Shown piece after piece: positions 1 to 6,497 of a DNA stretch of 15,084 nucleotides. The DNA lies in contig MHDY01000179.1 of assembly GCA_001803705.1 (NCBI GenBank), positions 1 through 15,084 on the forward strand, given 5' to 3'. A program made the position numbers and the translations under genes. The first letter of the stretch is position 1, and each line of letters starts with the position of its first letter. Under the pieces are notes generated by a model. That model made no database searches. It was not told the origin of the DNA and saw nothing but the letters and a program-made list of their open reading frames with translations. Source of the DNA: Nitrospirae bacterium GWC2_56_14 (GTDB lineage: Bacteria > Nitrospirota > UBA9217).

Positions 1-34
1 CCCTACCGCCCGTTTCCCCAACAGAAAGAGCATT

Positions 35-67
35 AAAAAACGGTACCCGTAAGCAGGGGGTACCGTT
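35..67 (-). terminator. Rho-independent terminator of the cytochrome pair
   Basis: A perfect 10-bp inverted repeat (AACGGTACCC at 39-48 and GGGTACCGTT at 58-67) has a 9-nt loop. Read on the minus strand it runs straight into a T-tract (35-40). It lies about 30 nt past the stop of the second cytochrome gene, the normal place for an intrinsic terminator. Confidence 0.85.
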
Positions 68-98
68 CACTGGAAGGCCACAGGTAAAGCAGCACGTG

Positions 99-413
99 CT
101 ATTTCTTATGGCAGCGCGCGCAATTGCCGGGTGACGTCACGTCAAATCCCTTCATGCCATTATGGCAATGCTGGCAAAAATCGCTCTTGTTCAGTTTTTC
201 TTTTTTGATCTTATACTCGCCTGCTGCTGCAAAGGCGTTGAAGTGGCAGGCTGCACACTTGATCCCTCTGTTCTTCATGTGATAATCGTGGCTGAAAACT
301 ACCGGGTCGGTACCGGGGGGGCTGAAGGTCACATCACCGCCGCCGGTGACCGCGAAGACCGCGCCGGGAAGCAGGCAGACCAGGAGTACGCTGAGCATGG
401 TCTTCATAGCCAT
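99..413 (-). CDS. Periplasmic triheme c(7)-type cytochrome (second of pair)
   Basis: Small exported multiheme cytochrome, 104 aa, expected to carry electrons in the periplasm. Three CxxCH heme-binding motifs are visible (CAACH ~53-57, CQHCH ~80-84, CARCH ~98-102). The FSHDYH segment (His42, His45) supplies likely distal ligands. A signal peptide ends near residue 21 (VFA/VTGGG). The GGGDVTF...FSH..H...KC..CH...FC..CHNG...NC..CH pattern fits the c(7)-type triheme family. I chose the ATG at 413 because it overlaps the TAA stop of the upstream cytochrome gene (TAATG), which suggests translational coupling; an ATG two codons later is also possible. The physiological partner cannot be told from the sequence; metal or sulfur respiration is inference. 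Confidence 0.9.
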   Translation of the reverse strand: MAMKTMLSVLLVCLLPGAVFAVTGGGDVTFSPPGTDPVVFSHDYHMKNRGIKCAACHFNAFAAAGEYKIKKEKLNKSDFCQHCHNGMKGFDVTSPGNCARCHKK

Positions 414-730
414 TAGTGGTGGCACCTGCCGCAGTTCTTCTGGTCTTTTACATCAAAGGATTTTTCTCCATTGTGGCATTTCCCGCAGAAATCGCCTTTG
501 TTGATGCGGGACATGTCCATTTTGTACGAACCCTGGGCCATCTGGAATATCTGGTAGTGACAGCCGGTGCATTTGAGGCCTTTTTCATTCACATGTTTTT
601 CATGGCTGAAGATGACTACCGATGCGTTCTTGGGAGAAAAGGTTATGTCACCTCCCCCGACCTTTTCGGCAGAAGCGGCGTACGGAAAAACGAGGCAGTA
701 CAGAACAGCGAGCACCAGAGCCTTTTTCAT
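413..730 (-). CDS. Periplasmic triheme c(7)-type cytochrome (first of pair)
   Basis: 105-aa exported cytochrome with three CxxCH motifs (CTGCH ~54-58, CGKCH ~82-86, CGRCH ~100-104) and FSHEKH (His43, His46) as probable distal heme ligands. The signal peptide is MKKALVLAVLYCLVFPYAASA with cleavage before EKVGGG. The ATG at 730 was chosen over a longer in-frame start at 769. A purine-rich GGGGAGGA ribosome site lies about 8 nt upstream of it, and the signal peptide begins there. It is the promoter-proximal gene of a two-gene unit; its stop overlaps the start of the second cytochrome by one base. The two proteins share the GGGD(I/V)TFSP start and motif spacing, so they look like a tandem duplication. 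The electron-transfer role is family knowledge; the specific pathway is unknown. Confidence 0.92.
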   Translation of the reverse strand: MKKALVLAVLYCLVFPYAASAEKVGGGDITFSPKNASVVIFSHEKHVNEKGLKCTGCHYQIFQMAQGSYKMDMSRINKGDFCGKCHNGEKSFDVKDQKNCGRCHH

Positions 731-800
731 AATTATGATCCTCCCCCCTGCAATTGAACACCTATGCAATTATGCGCAACTATACATTTTTGTTGTGCAC

Positions 801-829
801 ATTATAACAATTCGACGAACCGGGTACAA
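801..829 (-). promoter_or_regulatory. Sigma70-type promoter of the cytochrome pair
   Basis: On the minus strand, -35 TTGTAC (824-829) and a perfect -10 TATAAT (801-806) are separated by 17 bp, pointing at the cytochrome gene that starts at 730. The leader would be roughly 65 nt. A short dyad, TTGTT-N11-AACAA (790-810), overlaps the -10 and the start site and could be an operator. Confidence 0.75.
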
Positions 830-884
830 GCGTTTTCTTGGGCCGTTGCAGGCAGCCCTCGCCGATGGGCATGCTGTAAAAATC

Positions 885-893
885 TGGTATAAT
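885..893 (+). promoter_or_regulatory. Extended -10 promoter of the double-thioredoxin gene
   Basis: TGG followed by a perfect TATAAT (888-893) makes an extended -10 element (TGnTATAAT) 37 bp before the start codon at 930. I see no good -35, which extended -10 promoters tolerate. It is divergent from the cytochrome promoter in the same gap. Confidence 0.55.
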
Positions 894-929
894 GGGAAGT
901 AATAAATTTAAAAAACGCGAGGTGTCACC

Positions 930-1706
930 ATGCAGGAAAGCGCGATCCAGACGATGATGCAGGCGGCCGGCGCTCTCAAAAAGCCGGTCAGATTGATCCT
1001 GTTCGTCAATGACGTGGGGTGCGGGACCTGCGCTGAAGCCAGGCAGGCTGCGCAGGCAATAAAGAAGAACGCGCCCCTGGTGGCGCTCGAGATCTATGAC
1101 CAGGTGATGGACCGGGACAAAACGCAGCTGTACGGTATCAAGCGCGTCCCGGCCATGGTGGTGCAGGACAATGACGGCCACACAGTCGTGTTTTACGGTC
1201 TTCTCGAGGATGTTTTCTTCTCGATCCTTATCGACACTCTTCACGCTGCTTCGGAAAAGCGCGCCTGGTTTCCCGCGGATATCCGGTCGACGCTGCGTCA
1301 TCTGGCAAGAACGGTTCCTATCCAGGTTTTCGTTGAAACGGACTGTCCCTTGTGCCGCCCCGTGGCCCAGACCGCGATCGGACTGGCCATGGAAAATACG
1401 CTGGTTGGAACGGAGATCATCATTGCCAGCGAGTACCCGGAGCTCATCAGAAAATATTCCATGAAAACCCTGCCAAAGACCATTTTCGGAGAGAACCTGC
1501 ACATGGACGGGCATGTGACCGAAGGAGAGTTCCTGGAGATGATCTTCCAGGCCGAGGGCCTGCAGCCCGGCAAGGACCGGCGCTGTCTTGTATGCAGCAA
1601 TCCGTCAGAGGATATTATCTGCACGAGCTGCAAGACCAGGATCCAGGCGGAATCGCTGACCCACAAGATACGGGAGGAACGGTCGCAACAGATGTCCTCG
1701 AGCTGA
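930..1706 (+). CDS. Double thioredoxin-fold protein with C-terminal zinc ribbon
   Basis: 258 aa, no signal peptide or membrane segment, so probably cytoplasmic. The layout resembles protein disulfide oxidoreductases of the PDO/glutaredoxin-like family: two thioredoxin-type halves, each with a CxxC site (CGTC 31-34; CPLC 139-142) and a likely cis-proline (RVPAM, Pro74; LPKTI, Pro182). After the second half comes CLVC-x8-CTSC (219-234), a small zinc ribbon that classical PDO proteins lack. A GAGGTG ribosome site 6 nt before the ATG supports this start. The likely role is thiol-disulfide exchange; the zinc ribbon may bind a protein or nucleic acid partner, which is inference. It lies divergent from the cytochrome pair and upstream of the radical SAM gene, but a 137-bp gap with a hairpin separates it from the latter, so shared transcription is uncertain. 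Confidence 0.75.
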   Translation: MQESAIQTMMQAAGALKKPVRLILFVNDVGCGTCAEARQAAQAIKKNAPLVALEIYDQVMDRDKTQLYGIKRVPAMVVQDNDGHTVVFYGLLEDVFFSILIDTLHAASEKRAWFPADIRSTLRHLARTVPIQVFVETDCPLCRPVAQTAIGLAMENTLVGTEIIIASEYPELIRKYSMKTLPKTIFGENLHMDGHVTEGEFLEMIFQAEGLQPGKDRRCLVCSNPSEDIICTSCKTRIQAESLTHKIREERSQQMSSS

Positions 1707-1728
1707 TGCGAGATTCGGTTTATTGTTT

Positions 1729-1800
1729 TTTGCCACGGAACACACGGAATACACGGAAGCGGACTTAAATAGGTTTGTGTGGTCAGTGTTCCGTGGTGAA
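1729..1800. repeat. Long hairpin repeat with CACGGAA 9-mers
   Basis: CCACGGAACAC (1733-1743) is repeated inverted as GTGTTCCGTGG (1786-1796). With wobble pairs the stem extends to 1729-1743 / 1786-1800. The left arm continues as near-perfect 9-mers (CACGGAACA, CACGGAATA, CACGGAA). Intergenic CACGGAA-type palindromes are widespread in several environmental bacterial lineages. It fills most of the 137-bp gap before the radical SAM gene and could fold in RNA as a weak terminator or processing site, though no T-tract follows. Confidence 0.7.
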
Positions 1801-1843
1801 CGGTTTTAATAAGGTCATATTCGTTATAAAGTAATTCAACCCC

Positions 1844-2866
1844 ATGACAACAGAGATGAAACGGGCGTTGTTCCAGGCGCCGCAGGAAGGAAAGGACGTG
1901 ACGTGCGGCCTGTGCGCACACCGCTGCCGTATCCGCGACGGCAAGCTGGGATTGTGCGCTGTGCGGGAAAATGACAACGGCGTCCTCTATAGCCTCGTAT
2001 ATGACAAGATCATCGCTCAGAACGTCGATCCCATAGAAAAAAAACCGCTTTTTCATTTCCAGCCGGGAAGCCAGTCTTATTCCATTGCCACGCCGGGCTG
2101 CAACTTCAGATGCAGGCACTGCCAGAACTCGGACATCTCACAGCTTCCCCGGGAACTGCGCGGAAGGATCATCGGAAAGGCCGTTGCCCCTGCTGCCATC
2201 GTTCTCGCGGCGCAACAGGCACGCTGCGCCAGCATCTCCTATACCTACACCGAACCGACCATATTCTTCGAACTGGCCTATGACACGGCAACCCGTGCAA
2301 AAGAGGCCGGTATCAGGAACGTGTTCGTGACGAACGGCTATATAACCCCCGAAGCGCTCAGCGTGATCAGGCCCGTCCTCGACGCCGCCAACATCGACCT
2401 GAAGTCGTTCTCCGATGACTTCTACCGCAGGATCTGCGGAGCCCGTCTCGCCCCGGTGCTTGAGGCCATTCAAAACTATAAACAGGCCGGCATCTGGACC
2501 GAGATCACCACGCTCATCATACCCGGGCATAACGATTCCGATGCCGAGCTCCGGCAGATCGCCGAATTCATTTGCTCAGTCGGAAAGGAGATCCCCTGGC
2601 ATGTGTCCCGGTTCCACCCGACCTATAAGCTGACCGATGCCAGGATAACGCCTGCTGAAACGCTTAAACGGGCCCGCCAGATCGGCATCGACGCCGGGCT
2701 CCGGTATGTTTATGAGGGAAACATCCCGGGTGAAGGCGAGGACACGCTTTGCTGGAGCTGCGGCAAAAAACTCATCAAGAGGATCGGGTTCCAGGTGATC
2801 GAGAATGCCGCAGCCAATGGCGTCTGCGGACATTGCGGGGCGGTGGTTGACGGGGTCTGGAAGTAA
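1844..2866 (+). CDS. amrS: AmmeMemoRadiSam system radical SAM enzyme
   Basis: 340-aa cytoplasmic radical SAM enzyme of the family annotated as AmmeMemoRadiSam (older label: pyruvate formate-lyase activating-like). The [4Fe-4S] motif is CNFRCRHC (Cys86, Cys90, Cys93). Diagnostic surroundings are VDPIEKKPLFHFQPG before it and HCQNSDISQ after it. An N-terminal cysteine cluster (Cys21, Cys24, Cys28, Cys37) and a C-terminal ribbon (CWSC 303-306, CGHC 328-331) match the family. The substrate is not established here. Its usual partners AMMECR1 and MEMO are not in the window; the next genes are archease and rtcB. No clear ribosome site precedes the ATG at 1844; the in-frame ATG at 1856 (MKRALF) is an equally plausible start. 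The gap to archease is 52 bp, so one operon is likely. Confidence 0.88.
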   Translation: MTTEMKRALFQAPQEGKDVTCGLCAHRCRIRDGKLGLCAVRENDNGVLYSLVYDKIIAQNVDPIEKKPLFHFQPGSQSYSIATPGCNFRCRHCQNSDISQLPRELRGRIIGKAVAPAAIVLAAQQARCASISYTYTEPTIFFELAYDTATRAKEAGIRNVFVTNGYITPEALSVIRPVLDAANIDLKSFSDDFYRRICGARLAPVLEAIQNYKQAGIWTEITTLIIPGHNDSDAELRQIAEFICSVGKEIPWHVSRFHPTYKLTDARITPAETLKRARQIGIDAGLRYVYEGNIPGEGEDTLCWSCGKKLIKRIGFQVIENAAANGVCGHCGAVVDGVWK

Positions 2867-2918
2867 GCGTGCCCGGACCGTGGCGCACCATGGCGTGGTA
2901 AAAACATTGCGAGGTATT

Positions 2919-3335
2919 GTGACGGTTCACTACGAAACTTTTGAACATGAATCGGACATCGGGATCAGAGGCTTCGGGCAGACCATCGAAGAGGCTTTTG
3001 AAAATGCCGCGATCGCGCTTTACTCGGTGATGGTGAATGTAGGGTCAATAGCACCCAGGGACGCGAGAACCTTTTCGGTCACGGCACCGGACCGCGAACT
3101 GCTGTTCGTCGAATGGCTGAACGCGCTCCTGTCGCTTTCCGATATTGAGCACATGGTTTTCGCACGGTTTGAGGTGATCATCAGCGGCATGTCGCTTACC
3201 GGACGCGCCTGGGGCGAACATCTCGATCACCTCCGTCATCAGCCCCGTGTTGAGATAAAGGCGGCCACGTACCATATGCTGTCAGTAAAAAAAGAACATG
3301 ATTTGTTCGTAGCCCAGTGCGTCGTGGATGTGTGA
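2919..3335 (+). CDS. Archease (RtcB-activating protein)
   Basis: Archease is the small acidic, metal-binding cofactor that speeds RtcB guanylylation and lets the ligase turn over. This protein is 138 aa, the normal family length. Family landmarks are FEHESDIGIRGFG at the N-terminus (family: DHTADIGI; Asp13), FVEWLNALL in the middle, and VEIKAATYHMLSV followed by the terminal VVDV. I chose the GTG at 2919 because the family homology starts there and GAGGT lies just before it, though at a short spacing. A longer in-frame opening from 2805 overlaps the radical SAM gene and adds no family sequence. The next gene, 63 bp downstream, is rtcB, its functional partner. Function is firm; the exact start is less so. 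Confidence 0.9.
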   Translation: MTVHYETFEHESDIGIRGFGQTIEEAFENAAIALYSVMVNVGSIAPRDARTFSVTAPDRELLFVEWLNALLSLSDIEHMVFARFEVIISGMSLTGRAWGEHLDHLRHQPRVEIKAATYHMLSVKKEHDLFVAQCVVDV

Positions 3336-3350
3336 GTGAGAAAAAGGTAG

Positions 3351-3378
3351 TTAGAAGTGTGAAGTGAGAAGTGGGAAG
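3351..3378 (+). repeat. Heptad tandem repeat upstream of rtcB
   Basis: Four head-to-tail 7-mers fill the archease-rtcB gap: TTAGAAG, TGTGAAG, TGAGAAG, TGGGAAG, consensus T(T/G)NGAAG. The array ends 20 bp before the rtcB start codon. The same heptad type recurs inverted just after rtcB (4839-4859). Confidence 0.75.
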
Positions 3379-3398
3379 TAACCCCGCACCCTGCCTCT

Positions 3399-4829
3399 AT
3401 GGATACTACTACGCTGAATAAGATACATGATCACCTGTGGGAGATCCCCCAGAAGAGCCCTATGCGCGTGCCCGGCAGGATCTTTGCCAGTGAAATGCTG
3501 GTGCGGGCCATGGACGAGAAAGTCCGCGAGCAGGTGATGAACGTGGCTGCGCTGCCGGGGATCCAGGTCGCCTCGCTGGCAATGCCCGATGCGCACTGGG
3601 GGTATGGCTTTCCCATCGGCGGTGTTGCGGCCTTTGACCCTGACGAGGACGGGATCATCTCCGTGGGCGGCGTGGGCTTCGATATCTCCTGCGGAGTGCG
3701 TACCATAAAGACCGGTCTTGCGCTCGAACAGGTCCGGCCGCGATTGCAGCAGCTGGCAGACGCTCTTTTTAACAATATTCCGGCCGGAGTGGGTTCCGAA
3801 GGGCTGATAAACCTTACTTCAGGTCAGATCGATGAGATGCTTGCAGGAGGAGCGCGCTGGGCGGTGAAGAGGGGATACGGGTCTGAAGAAGATCTTGCAT
3901 ACATCGAGGAACAGGGCATGATAGCCGGCGCTGATCCGTCCCAGGTTTCCGGGACAGCCAAAAAACGCCAGTTCCGGGAAATGGGCACGCTGGGCGCGGG
4001 GAACCACTATCTCGAAGTGCAGGTGGTCCGGGATATCTACGAAGAACAGGCTGCGCGAACCATGGGGCTCAAAAGAGACGACGTGCTCATATCGCTCCAT
4101 TGCGGATCGCGCGGCCTGGGGCACCAAATCGGCACGGACTATCTGAAGGACCTGGCGGCGGCAGCCCACCAATACGGCATTGTGATCAAAGACCGCGAGC
4201 TCGTATGCGCCCCCATCAGCTCTCCGCAGGGCAAGCGCTATTTCGGCGCCATGTGCGCCGGGATCAACTGCGCGCTGGCGAACCGCCAGATCATTGCGCA
4301 CCTCGTTCGCCAGGTGGTGGGCCGGCTCTTTCCCGAAGCACTGGTGAAGATGCTCTATGATGTAAGCCACAATACCTGCAAGGTGGAGAGCCATGAGATC
4401 AATGGCAAAATAAAAAAACTTTATGTGCACCGCAAAGGAGCGACCAGGGCCTTCGGCCCGGGAAGGCGCGACCTTCCCCGGGAATACCGGGATACGGGAC
4501 AGCCCGTGCTGATCGGCGGCTCCATGGGGACCTCGTCTTACATTCTGATCGGGACGGATGAGGGGATGAAGACGTCCTTTGGCTCAGCATGCCACGGCGC
4601 AGGCAGAGCCATGTCACGGACGCAGGCAGGAAAACTCTGGCAGGGCAGGGAGGTTGTCCAGTCGCTTGCAACGCAGGGCATCATCGTGCGCGGCCATTCG
4701 TTCTCGGGCATAGCTGAAGAGGCGCCGGGAGCATATAAGGATGTGACCGCGGTCGTTGATGCAGCGCACCATGCTGGATTAGCGCGCAAGGTCGTCCGCG
4801 TCGTACCCATCGCCTGTGTAAAAGGCTAG
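3399..4829 (+). CDS. rtcB: RtcB tRNA-splicing/RNA-repair ligase
   Basis: GTP- and Mn-dependent ligase joining RNA 2',3'-cyclic phosphate or 3'-phosphate ends to 5'-OH ends. At 476 aa it matches the archaeal-type length (P. horikoshii RtcB, 481 aa). Every catalytic residue is in place: Asp95 and Cys98 (GFDISCGVR), His203 (GAGNHYLEV), His234 (HCGSRGLGHQ), His324 (DVSHNTCKVE), and His399 in CHGAGRAMSR, the position guanylylated in the family. HRKGATRAFGPG and GQPVLIGGSMGTSSYI are intact. It looks fully active. The ATG at 3399 fits the family N-terminus, but no Shine-Dalgarno site is visible; the purine-rich heptads end too far upstream. It is last in a radical SAM/archease/rtcB set and is followed by a strong terminator. 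No rtcA or RtcR-type regulator is nearby, so stress-induced control is not evident. Confidence 0.97.
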   Translation: MDTTTLNKIHDHLWEIPQKSPMRVPGRIFASEMLVRAMDEKVREQVMNVAALPGIQVASLAMPDAHWGYGFPIGGVAAFDPDEDGIISVGGVGFDISCGVRTIKTGLALEQVRPRLQQLADALFNNIPAGVGSEGLINLTSGQIDEMLAGGARWAVKRGYGSEEDLAYIEEQGMIAGADPSQVSGTAKKRQFREMGTLGAGNHYLEVQVVRDIYEEQAARTMGLKRDDVLISLHCGSRGLGHQIGTDYLKDLAAAAHQYGIVIKDRELVCAPISSPQGKRYFGAMCAGINCALANRQIIAHLVRQVVGRLFPEALVKMLYDVSHNTCKVESHEINGKIKKLYVHRKGATRAFGPGRRDLPREYRDTGQPVLIGGSMGTSSYILIGTDEGMKTSFGSACHGAGRAMSRTQAGKLWQGREVVQSLATQGIIVRGHSFSGIAEEAPGAYKDVTAVVDAAHHAGLARKVVRVVPIACVKG

Positions 4830-4836
4830 TTCCTCG

Positions 4837-4859
4837 AACTTCCAACTTCCAACTTCCAA
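4837..4859 (-). repeat. Heptad tandem repeat downstream of rtcB
   Basis: Three perfect tandem AACTTCC copies (4837-4857) begin 8 bp after the rtcB stop. On the minus strand they read TTGGAAG x3 (4839-4859), fitting the T(T/G)NGAAG consensus of the array before rtcB. The two arrays therefore flank the gene as related inverted heptads. Confidence 0.75.
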
Positions 4860-4896
4860 AGCCGGGTCCAGATGTTCTATTGCAACAGGAAAATAA

Positions 4897-4927
4897 AAAA
4901 AGCCGGAATTGTTCTTTCCGGCTTTTT
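4897..4927 (+). terminator. Strong rho-independent terminator after rtcB
   Basis: A perfect 12-bp stem (AAAAAGCCGGAA at 4897-4908, TTCCGGCTTTTT at 4916-4927) has a 7-nt loop. The A-rich left arm and T-rich right arm let it work in both directions. It closes the radical SAM/archease/rtcB unit about 70 bp after the last stop. Confidence 0.9.
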
Positions 4928-5311
4928 CTCGTGAATAAGGACGGCGTTGTCTGACCCGTATCTTAAACTTTCCAGTTGAACCGAAGGTATCATACGGTGA
5001 TAGAGCAACTTTTCTGCAGCATGAAACTCCTGCAGAATTTGTTCTCTTGTCGCCGCTTTCTTCCTCCGGACGCGGGGCCTTTTGTCCCTCCGGTCTTTCG
5101 GTTTCCCGCTTACCGAAAACAGCTTTTGCAACACAACTGTTCAGGTTTCGGAATTCTTTTTCGACCGGCTGGCAACCCTCAACTGTGTTCTCAATGCGTG
5201 ACCTTTCGGTCTTGGTCGGCAACGCCTTTCTAAATAACTACCATGAATTTCTCTGCTGTTATTATAATACCACTTTACCTTTTTTTCGGAAATAGAGAAA
5301 TCAAGCAAGGC
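4928..5311. other. Gene-free stretch with no recognised coding
   Basis: I see no supported gene here. An 85-codon minus-strand opening (4877-5134) starts at a GTG without ribosome site and ends inside the terminator stem, so I do not call it. The 5240-5320 part is AT-rich compared with its surroundings. With the adjacent gene remnant, this looks like decaying intergenic DNA. Confidence 0.4.
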
Positions 5312-5515
5312 TTATTTATTTTTATTCGGGAACAGCACCTTCGCGATATGGTATCTCCGGGCGGCAAACCAGCGATAAAAGTTGCGGGCCATGATGTTCG
5401 ATCCAGGCAGTTTGAACAAGAGCGCAGCAGCACGGTATCGTTTCAGACGTTTGAATATCTCCGGCAAGGCATTTTCTCCGAAAAGCACAGCGCCACCTGG
5501 AAGGACAAGCTGCAT
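5312..5515 (-). pseudogene. C-terminal remnant of a DCC-family (DUF393) protein
   Basis: The 67-residue open frame matches the C-terminal half of DCC thiol-disulfide oxidoreductase family proteins (PF04134). It shows the MQLVLPGGAVLFGENAL segment (family: M.v.l.dG.v..G.eA), then a helix, LFKLPGSNIMARNFYRWFAARRY (family: lPgv...a..vY.wvArnRyr), and a basic tail. The N-terminal half with the DxxCxxC redox motif is missing. Upstream of Met1 the frame runs into a low-complexity purine-rich piece and an in-frame stop at 5558-5560. No ribosome site is visible. It is best read as a truncated relic. A small stand-alone protein is possible but less likely. The family match is from memory of the pattern and has not been searched. 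Confidence 0.5.
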
Positions 5516-5708
5516 TGCCCAGGGGCTACGGCTTTCCCTTCCCTTGCCAAAGGGAGGTTAGGTGATTCGAGGACACACAATTGCTGAGTGTTGCCGATTT
5601 CACGTGAATGAGTGTCAATACTTTTATGTTACCGTTAATAAGGTATCATCACTGGCCAGTCCCTTGAACTTTAGTCGCATGTTGTCGTATTTCAGCCAAT
5701 ATCGCTGC
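5516..5708. other. Gene-free stretch upstream of the secreted repeat protein
   Basis: I see no gene here. It holds a short imperfect dyad (CCCTT...AAGGG, ~5535-5555) at the break point of the DCC-family remnant, then unstructured AT-richer sequence leading to the promoter region. The open frame that extends the next gene upstream to 5562 lacks a ribosome site and would hide the signal peptide. Confidence 0.4.
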
Positions 5709-5735
5709 TTGAAAAGAGTGGTGTTATACTATAAT
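5709..5735 (+). promoter_or_regulatory. Possible promoter of the secreted repeat protein
   Basis: TTGAAA (5709-5714) and a perfect TATAAT (5730-5735) lie 15 bp apart, 40 bp before the start codon at 5775. The hexamers are good but the spacer is short for sigma70, so the -35 assignment is uncertain. Confidence 0.45.
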
Positions 5736-5774
5736 CAAGAGAAAGTAAACATGAAGAGAAAAGAGGTGACTAGA

Positions 5775-6146
5775 ATGAAAAAAACAATTTCGATATTAAC
5801 GATAGCGGGGTTTGTCCTTGCTTTTGGGATCGCCTATGCGGAGAGGGCCGATTCCCTTATTAACACTCTTGACCCGAGCAAAGTTCCCGGCTTTGTGGAG
5901 CTGGAGACCGGGGCCGTTACCCTGGCAGAGCCAATGCCGGTGTTCATCCCAGGAGGGTCTGCGGCAGGCGGCATGGGCAGAGAGCCTGACACGTTTCTGA
6001 ACTATATCGACCCGAGCGGGGTTGCCGGCTATGTTGATCCGGAGTCCGGGTCCGCCAATGCGGGGCCAAAAGCATTTATGGTACGAGGGTCGGCTGCAGG
6101 CGGCATTGGAATGGAGCATGACACGTTTCTCAACTATATTAAATAG
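5775..6146 (+). CDS. Small secreted protein of two ~45-residue repeats
   Basis: 123 aa, not recognised. A clear signal peptide (MKKTISILTIAGFVLAFGIAYA, cleavage before ERADS) sends it out of the cytoplasm. The mature part is two similar units: residues 26-71 and 72-115, then a third start (116-123, DTFLNYIK). Each unit runs D(S/T)(L/F)xN-x2-DPSxVxG(F/Y)V-x2-E(T/S)G ... G-SAAGG(M/I)G. It has no cysteine, so no disulfides. The ATG at 5775 is chosen because AGAGGTGA lies 5 nt upstream and the signal peptide starts there. An upstream ATG at 5751 would add eight charged residues. Two genes downstream encode a lipoprotein and a flavoprotein, both on the same strand. I cannot assign a function; a surface or matrix protein is possible. 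Confidence 0.75.
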   Translation: MKKTISILTIAGFVLAFGIAYAERADSLINTLDPSKVPGFVELETGAVTLAEPMPVFIPGGSAAGGMGREPDTFLNYIDPSGVAGYVDPESGSANAGPKAFMVRGSAAGGIGMEHDTFLNYIK

Positions 6147-6174
6147 ATCCGCGTTAAAAGTTTCCCGCATGCTT

Positions 6175-6210
6175 ATGAGGCCGGTCGAAGTTGACGCCGG
6201 CCGACCTCAT
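6175..6210 (+). terminator. Hairpin after the secreted repeat protein gene
   Basis: ATGAGGCCGGTCG (6175-6187) pairs with CGGCCGACCTCAT (6198-6210) through 11 Watson-Crick pairs, one wobble and one mismatch, with a 10-nt loop, starting 28 bp after the stop codon. No T-tract follows, so it may act as a 3'-end stabiliser or weak terminator rather than a classic intrinsic one. Confidence 0.45.
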
Positions 6211-6357
6211 AGGGCGGTGGAGTACCATCCTGCCTGACTCAGAGCTGTTTTCGATCAGTCCGCACTCCGAGACCACCCTTGTACCCCGCCCCCTGTACTA
6301 TTCCCCATCCTCTCGACACAAGCCATTCGCCGATTATAAAAACTATTAAAGCAAAAG

Positions 6358-6383
6358 TTATCTTTTGTTATACAAAAAGATAA
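6358..6383. repeat. AT-rich dyad upstream of the lipoprotein promoter
   Basis: TTATCTTTTG (6358-6367) and CAAAAAGATAA (6373-6383) form an inverted repeat with a single extra base and a 5-nt loop. It ends 39 bp before the -35 box of the lipoprotein promoter, a position suited to an activator or repressor site. No regulator can be named. Confidence 0.45.
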
Positions 6384-6422
6384 TGTGACAAATAGCAAAT
6401 CGCGCAGAACCCCGCTATATTC

Positions 6423-6451
6423 TTGACTCGCCAGCCCATGTTCAGTAAAAT
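6423..6451 (+). promoter_or_regulatory. Sigma70-type promoter of the lipoprotein gene
   Basis: TTGACT (6423-6428) and TAAAAT (6446-6451) are separated by exactly 17 bp. Each differs from consensus by one base. The start of transcription would lie about 40 nt before the ATG at 6498. Confidence 0.75.
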
Positions 6452-6497
6452 CAACTCATTCATTTGTCTCTATTTTTCATTTCACCAGGAGGCTCAT

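Noticed and set aside
780..1514. 244-codon minus-strand frame opposite the double-thioredoxin gene
   Set aside because: It covers the divergent promoters and lies antisense to a gene with clear CxxC and zinc-ribbon motifs; its own translation resembles nothing.
2805..2918. Longer start for archease at 2805
   Set aside because: It would overlap the end of the radical SAM gene by 62 bp and adds residues absent from the family; the GTG at 2919 begins exactly at the conserved N-terminus.
3819..4430. 203-codon minus-strand frame opposite rtcB
   Set aside because: It lies antisense to the intact, catalytically complete rtcB gene.
3351..4859. Heptad arrays as possible CRISPR repeats
   Set aside because: Units are 7 bp with no spacers between them and no cas gene is present.
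4877..5134. 85-codon minus-strand frame after rtcB
   Set aside because: It starts at a GTG with no ribosome site and its last codons are the arms of the rtcB terminator; no family resemblance.
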